Assembly: GCA_035384565.1 (NCBI GenBank)
Contig: DAOOIT010000139.1
Location: 1-5,259, forward strand
DNA: 5,259 nt
Direction of reading: 5' to 3'
Origin: Planctomycetota bacterium
GTDB taxonomy: Bacteria > Planctomycetota > PUPC01 > DSUN01
Positions within the stretch are counted from its first letter, which is position 1. Each line of letters starts with the position of its first letter. Below are positions 5,226 to 5,259 of the stretch, in pieces. The position numbers were made by a program, and so were the translations under genes. Under the pieces are notes generated by a model that saw only the letters and a program-made list of their open reading frames with translations, had not been told where the DNA came from and ran no database searches.

Positions 5226-5259
5226 GCCGGCCTCTGAGCTTGCCGCCTCTCGAGCCGGG

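Noticed and set aside
5227..5258. Terminator after corA
   Set aside because: CCGGCCTC (5227-5234) can pair with GAGCCGG (5252-5258) with one bulge and a 17-base loop, but no T-run is visible before the window ends, so it cannot be supported.

Overview
The window is GC-rich bacterial DNA with four genes, all on the + strand, in two transcription units. Each unit is preceded by structured non-coding DNA and an apparent sigma70-type promoter. The gene content, the long-gene style and a dispersed 29-base palindrome would fit a Planctomycetota-like or similar environmental, metagenome-type bacterium. The window holds no rRNA or other phylogenetic marker, so this placement is a guess.

Region 1 (1-360) has no convincing gene. 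It holds three strong small hairpins, one copy of the 29-base palindrome (197-225) and a promoter (285-312). Gene 1 (361-2148) encodes a 595-residue membrane protein. Its N-terminal third is an isoprenylcysteine/phospholipid-type methyltransferase of the PEMT/ICMT fold. It is joined through a fifth helix to about 370 residues, probably extracytoplasmic, that I do not recognise.

Region 2 (2149-2493) is non-coding, rich in nested inverted repeats, and carries the second palindrome copy in opposite orientation (2301-2329). A strong promoter (2431-2458) follows and drives a probable three-gene operon.

The first gene of that operon is easy to miss because an in-frame TGA splits it. Read through, 2494-2646 is a 50-residue, two-helix membrane protein of the small DUF6132-like type (CPxTxNPY signature). 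The TGA (2575-2577) falls exactly at the signature cysteine, and the RNA just after it folds into a bacterial SECIS-like hairpin with a bulged U and a G-initial tetraloop. I read it as a probable, possibly undescribed, selenocysteine protein. A point mutation or sequencing error from TGC is the main alternative.

The second gene (2738-4129) is a complete metallo-beta-lactamase/beta-CASP nuclease of the CPSF-73 type, starting at TTG. The third (4143-5225), 13 bases later, is a full-length CorA Mg2+/divalent-cation channel. The operon thus joins a small redox-type membrane protein, an RNA-processing nuclease and an ion channel. Any functional link between them is inference.
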